From assembly GCA_034698045.1 (NCBI GenBank), contig JAQGAU010001014.1, positions 1 to 22,047 on the forward strand: a stretch of 22,047 nt of DNA, given 5' to 3'. The DNA comes from Paramacrobiotus richtersi (taxonomy: Eukaryota; Tardigrada; Eutardigrada; Parachela; Macrobiotidae). The notes under the pieces are model-generated. The model was not told where the DNA came from. It saw nothing but the letters and a program-made list of their open reading frames with translations, and did no database searches. The position numbers and the translations under genes are program-made. Below are positions 17,824 to 22,047 of this stretch, piece by piece. Every line of letters begins with the position of its first letter. Within the stretch, counting starts at the first letter, position 1.

Positions 17824-19219
17824 ATGGTCACAAGACGCGACAGTGTAATGGTACGGAAAACGTTCACGAGTGCACTACATAATATTGCTAGATTGTTAAG
17901 ATTTAATATAACTTACCAACTGCTGCCGCGCAATAGGAACGAGCCGTTTATATGCAAAAATCGTGTTGCGATTCTAGCTGAGGAAATTTTTGCTATTGGG
18001 GTCGGAAAATCTTGTCATACAGCGAAACAGGATTAAGATTTAATATAACTTACCAACTGCTGCCCCGCAACAAGAACGAGCCGCCTATATGCAAAAATCG
18101 TGTTGCGATTCTAGCTGAGGAAATTTTTGCTGTTGGTGTCGGAAAATCTTGTCATACAGCGAAACAGGATTCCGCAAAAAACTGCTGTCTGTAATTCTGC
18201 GGAATTATCGTTCAAAGCTGTTGGGTTTATTGGAGCATCCTTCTTCTAAGCTGATTTTGTCCTTCGTGCCAACACTGGAGAGTTTATCGTCGATTTTGGC
18301 ATTGGATGTGGAGTATTACCGGATAGTTCGTGATCCAGTAAAACCGACCGTTTGCACCATTCGGACCTGCATTGCCACCGTGGATTTGAGCGCTACCGGG
18401 TGTGGTGTGACTTTTCAAATTGCAAAAGGTCAAGCCGCATGTTCCCTGCTGAAGCTTGTTTTGATCAGGTACTATAAGGAACTGATCGAGCTGCTGGAAT
18501 TGCCACCAATCATCAAAGATTCCAACGAAGCAGAAAAATGCAAAATGATGAAAACGTTGCCAGACAGCACAAGTCCGAACCCAGCACTTCCGTCTGAAAA
18601 ATGTCTTTGCGCAGCAAGCAAAGAGAACCTTCCACCCCCACAGGCGTCTGCAACTCCAGCCCGGACGTCGGTGATTATGGTAAGATAGTTAGAAATTCAA
18701 AAAAACAATTTGTCTTAGTTTTGATTTGTTTCCTGTATCTTTGACGTAGCAGATTCAGAGCGGAGTTTGGTTTTTATTGCCACGAAATATATTGTTAATT
18801 ACAATGCGTCTTTTCTATAGCCGCTGCCCTTTCCTGCGGTTACCTACCATATGGCCTTTTCGGCGTTGACCCGGCTCGACAACTTCTACCGTTATAAGAC
18901 CACTATGCAGCAGCGGCACGTACCACTAGACCAGTATTTTAGGACGTCTTTACGGGCGCTGGTCATCAAAAAGAGAGGATTAACTCCAGAGCCGCCATTT
19001 GCTGAAGCGTTTGTGCCTGACATTTATGATGAATACACATATTTGGACATTTACCGGTACTTCAACTTGCGACATATCACGCAAGTGTTGAAGAACTATT
19101 TTAAAGCGTTCGTGCAGTGTAAAACTTGCACCGGCTGTCTTACATTGGTGATTGTGAAAAAAGGACAGCTCTACTTGACTTGCCTTGCTTGTCAGGAGCA
19201 GTATCCAGTCACAAAATGA
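17824..19219 (+). CDS. Two-exon gene with C-terminal eIF2-beta/eIF5-like zinc ribbon; frame-disrupted 5' part
   Basis: Exon 1 17824-18679, intron 18680-18820 (ATG|GTAAGA ... TTTTCTATAG, phase 0), exon 2 18821-19219 (TGA). The start context GACATGG is good. The C-terminal 50 residues read NLRHITQVLKNYFKAFVQ and then CKTC-x17-CLAC. This zinc ribbon with its preceding helix resembles the end of the eIF2-beta/eIF5 zinc-binding domain, including the 17-residue spacing. The rest of that domain is not clear. Exon 1 has helical stretches (ILAEEIFAVGVGKSC, FRKKLLSVILRNYRS) vaguely like the TFIIS central domain, then a Pro/Ser linker. A 137-bp tandem duplication in exon 1 puts the first 60 codons and the main body in different frames. 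The gene could be a host translation/transcription-factor relative or Polinton cargo. The family call is tentative. Confidence 0.5.
17896..18171 (+). repeat. 137-bp tandem duplication in exon 1 of the zinc-ribbon gene
   Basis: Copies 17896-18032 and 18033-18169 (plus the first two bases of a following unit) differ at only a handful of positions. Both encode the same peptide (RFNITYQLLPRN ... GVGKSCHTAKQD) in different frames. Each copy is one base short of 138 (46 codons), so an extra base at the shared GGATT junction would keep the frame open through both copies into the gene body. Confidence 0.9.
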
Positions 19220-19307
19220 AGTGGAATCGCATGAAGGTGGCGCTCTTACTAACCGAATGGACATATGCTGGCCAGCATTTTTATCCGCATTTATAGTGCG
19301 TGTTTGC

Positions 19308-19313
19308 AATAAA
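19308..19313 (+). promoter_or_regulatory. Polyadenylation signal AATAAA
   Basis: A canonical hexamer lies about 90 bp after the TGA of the zinc-ribbon gene, a normal distance for a 3'UTR. Confidence 0.5.
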
Positions 19314-20840
19314 TCTGGATCATGGCTACTGTTATGTGTGTTGTGTGTTCGCGCATTTAACCCATGTTATTGTGCTGTTTGGCGACGGTATACATAATAC
19401 ATGTGTTTTTATGTACCAGGTGGCCCGCTTAAAATTTCCCTGTATTGAGACCTGCCCAGCTCTCGGACCAGTCAGCCGATTTCGATCATTTCTGTAGTTT
19501 CCGAAAGCCAAACTATCCCTGCATAGACTGCGTAAAGTTGGACGCTGAACATTCACCTCAGTCATCTGTATGAATTTTTCCAGAAAAACGACCGGAATTT
19601 TATGATGGCCCCAGGACAGCTCTGAAAAATTCTTATCGTTACTTTTCGGTCCAGAGCGTGATCGTAAAATGTCACATAATGACGAGTCTTACATCAGTAG
19701 ACAGAGCTTTTCAAACTCTACTTTATAGCATAATATTTCTCGATTTCGGTTGAACTACGCACAAGGGTCGACAGTATAACCGATACTGGGTAACTTCTTG
19801 TCCCGTGGAAATCTAACTGTAACCGATCCTCACAAAATGTCCTGGTTTGAAAAAGTATTTCAAGAGTCAAATGTGTAACAGAATAATCAGCAAACTTTGC
19901 TCTTTCGAAAAAGGCCTAACTTTGATCTGTGCGTTATTCATTTAACCGGTGGCACCAAGTTAAAACAATTCAGGCATTTTTTCCTTGAAAAAGTCTTGTA
20001 TTCGCCGAAATGGAAACTGCATACAGTAAATGCACCAGGAGGAGCAGTTCAACAGTTCTTTGTGCGTCAGTAGTGGTTGACCTTTTACAACGAACGAGCG
20101 CAAAAAAACGAATTTTGAATGAGCAGATAAAAACTGTAGACAATTTCGTTTCCTGATTTGTGGGTCATGGGAAAATATTGGTCTGTTTTGCTTTACTGGT
20201 AACGGACTGACCATGTAATGTCGTAATGAAGTCTGATATGACTAGTTTTGAAGAAAAGGAATTGCTCTTCAAAACAAACTCAAAACGCTAATGGTCGGAT
20301 CAGTGGTTGCGAAGATACAAGTCATAGTAGCGAAGGAAAAATTAAGCGGGCCACATGGTAATACTTGCACTTGTACTTTTGGATTTCTCACCTTTTCAGG
20401 TGAAGACGAATGAAAGGCGAAGACAATAATAACGTTTATTAAAAACAATTCGGTGTCATTTTGATCCGCAGATTTTCCAAGCTTAATCAAAAGAGTAACA
20501 AGCGATTGGTTAATATAAGTCAAGGGCAACGTTCTACATTTTCTTATCAAGCATGCACTAGCACAGACGAAATACAAACTGATTACACCACACAACAACA
20601 CGTTACCCTTTTGTACTAGCTGTTACTTTTTTGCGCTGTCGAGGCTTTCTTTGTGCTTTCCTTTTCCTCTGTATTGCTTTCTTTCTTTTTTGCGGCGGTT
20701 TTTTTCTGGATTGAGCAGGTTTTTTTCTTTTCCTAACCTGCCTTTTGATGATGTTTTTTTTCCTTTTAACAATAACTGTGGTAGTTCACCTATCGGGACC
20801 AGTGCAAATTCCTCCATTGCTGCTTTGACTATCCAATAAC
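19314..20840. other. No gene recognised
   Basis: Only short open frames without domains or splice-supported structure. A minus-strand Lys-rich frame (20817-20623) comes from a T/C-rich tract and is probably not coding. Confidence 0.4.
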
Positions 20841-21138
20841 CCTAACTGCTTACGGTTACAGATTTTAAATAATAGTTATTTTCGAAAGGCACGGAATTTT
20901 TATTAGGATGCCACAACCAAAAACAACCTATTGCGACATGCTGTTTAAAATTACCAAATATTAAATGCATGAATTTACCGGGGAAAAAACCTAACTGCTA
21001 ACGGTTATAGATTTTAAAGAATAGCAATTTTTGACAGCCGCGGAATCCTTATTAGAATGCCACAACCAGAAATTATCTAACGCTACATATCATGTAGAAT
21101 TATAAACTATTAAATGCATCCAAAAATTACCTACCATA
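20841..21138. repeat. Diverged 149-bp tandem duplication
   Basis: Copies start with CCTAACTGCT at 20841 and 20990. Both contain ACGGTTA(C/T)AGATTTTAAA, then a GGAAT...TTATTAG(G/A)ATGCCACAACCA block and TTAAATGCAT near the end. Divergence is substantial, so the duplication is old or part of a longer satellite. Confidence 0.75.
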
Positions 21139-21141
21139 CAT

Positions 21142-21186
21142 AATGAGTATTACTATTATTATTATTTTTACTATTACTATTATTCC
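21142..21186. repeat. ATT/ACT microsatellite-like tract
   Basis: Degenerate trinucleotide tract of TATTACTATT type, directly after the 149-bp duplication. Confidence 0.6.
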
Positions 21187-21412
21187 TTATAATATTGCTA
21201 TTATGGCAGTAATTGATAATATCAATTTTGTTAACAATCAGCTTTACCAACATATGATCATAAAATCTGTGAAACGTCCTTAATGTATTGCAGAAATAAT
21301 GTTTGACAGGACTTACGAGTCGATAAATCCACAGAAATGGATCACACGCACAGTGCTCGAGCAGTCCAAATAAACTATTAGCACAAATACCTGGCATTTG
21401 AATATGCACACA

Positions 21413-21475
21413 CAGTAGCGAATTTAAGGGGGGGGCACCGGGGCACGTGCCCCCCCCCCGGAAATTTTTCGAAAT
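21413..21475. mobile_element. hAT-like terminal sequence (one end only)
   Basis: The sequence starts CAGTAGCGAATTTAAGG, followed by a G8 run, a GGGCACGTGCCC palindrome and a C-run. hAT-superfamily elements in many animals begin CAGTGGCGGAT-T-TAGGGGGGG, which this closely resembles. No matching opposite end and no transposase was found in the window, so the element extends beyond it or is a fragment. TGCACACA (21405-21412) could be one copy of the 8-bp target duplication. Confidence 0.45.
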
Positions 21476-22047
21476 CGGGTTCCTCGGAAAAGGAAAGGCG
21501 GGAGTATTGCTAACCTCAACCGGCTTTTCGTTCAATGGCACCAAAGGGGGGAGTATTGTCAGTACTGTACAGCAAAGCTGCAAGCGCTAAACTACTACGA
21601 GCGCGGCAGAAAATATGTTCTGTCTTTGGCACCAGTTTCGGCACTGTATGCCAGATGCCGGACTAGCCTGTGTCAAACTCCAGCAGACCGACGGTAAATT
21701 TATGTAGCTCATTGTCAGGTAAGGGCAAGCATCATTGACAAGTCGCAGAGAAACCACGCTCTTTCGCTCACAATTCCGAATTGTCTCGTAATTATACTTG
21801 TTCGTACTATCTGTAGATATGCGGATGAACAGTGGTTTACTTTCACATGGCAAAATTTGCACAACTATATGCTGCGCAAAAGTCTGAACGGAAGTTTGTT
21901 TGTACAGTTTAGACTATTTGTTGTCCAAATTTTTAAATTGTTTTTCATAACGTTTGTTGATCGGAAGTACTGGTATTTCAATTAAATCAATACGGATACC
22001 TTCAGGCTTTTGATATGTTGTAAAATGTTACCAAATACTATGCAAAG
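21476..22047. other. No gene recognised
   Basis: There is no convincing coding sequence. Short open frames on the minus strand (21862-21587) have no recognisable features. This may be the interior of the hAT-like element. Confidence 0.35.

Noticed and set aside
20838-20848. TAACCCTAAC as a telomeric repeat
   Set aside because: Only about one and a half units occur; it is part of the 149-bp duplicated unit and changes in the second copy.

Overview
The window looks like nuclear DNA of an invertebrate animal. The evidence is GT-AG introns of 56-153 bp, a multi-exon gene for an LRR-type extracellular membrane protein, a Polinton/Maverick relic, a 5'-truncated non-LTR retrotransposon, a hAT-like terminus, minisatellites and fold-back repeats. 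Coding density is low and I see no bacterial operon structure. I cannot name the species. No rRNA, tRNA or CRISPR array was recognised.

Layout. (1) 1-9278 is mostly non-coding and repeat-rich: an AT-rich block, a 15-bp minisatellite (about 986-1095), a 6/12-bp minisatellite (about 1976-2198), two fold-back repeats (2431-2545 and 2911-3003), and a few minus-strand candidate exons (5829-5317, 5164-4989, 4054-3793) of one or two unrecognised genes. (2) 9279-12660 (+) is an eight-exon gene for a predicted type I membrane protein: signal peptide, LRRNT cysteine cluster, long Ser/Thr-rich stalk, one TM helix, cytoplasmic tail with an NPF motif. All seven introns are in phase 1 and the tail exons join cleanly to a TAA stop. 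The signal peptide and stalk, however, contain several single-base frame slips and one in-frame TAG. (3) 13455-12746 (-) is the 3' end of a non-LTR retrotransposon (end of the reverse transcriptase, short 3'UTR, (AAT)n tail), lying tail-to-tail with the LRR gene. (4) 17517-14003 (-) is a Polinton/Maverick relic in the order integrase, minor capsid (penton-like), basic Arg/Lys-rich segment, major capsid protein (F54H12.2-like). Each of the three recognised genes is broken by a small number of stops or frame slips. A 56-bp intron-like segment near the integrase 3' end would, if spliced, give the integrase its own stop 4 bp before the minor capsid start. (5) 17824-19219 (+), divergent from the integrase, is a two-exon gene ending in a C-x2-C-x17-C-x2-C zinc ribbon that resembles the eIF2-beta/eIF5 C-terminal zinc-binding domain. 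Its 5' part carries a 137-bp tandem duplication. (6) 19314-22047 is non-coding apart from repeats: a 149-bp tandem duplication (20841-21138), an ATT-rich microsatellite, and a G/C-rich terminus beginning CAGTAGCG that looks like one end of a hAT element.

The two points of most interest are the Polinton relic, with its possible intron and the basic segment in frame with the capsid gene, and the neighbouring zinc-ribbon gene. It is unclear whether that gene is host or Polinton-associated. The recurrent single-base slips in the stalk gene are mostly of the same sign, so long-read assembly error has to be excluded before calling it a pseudogene.
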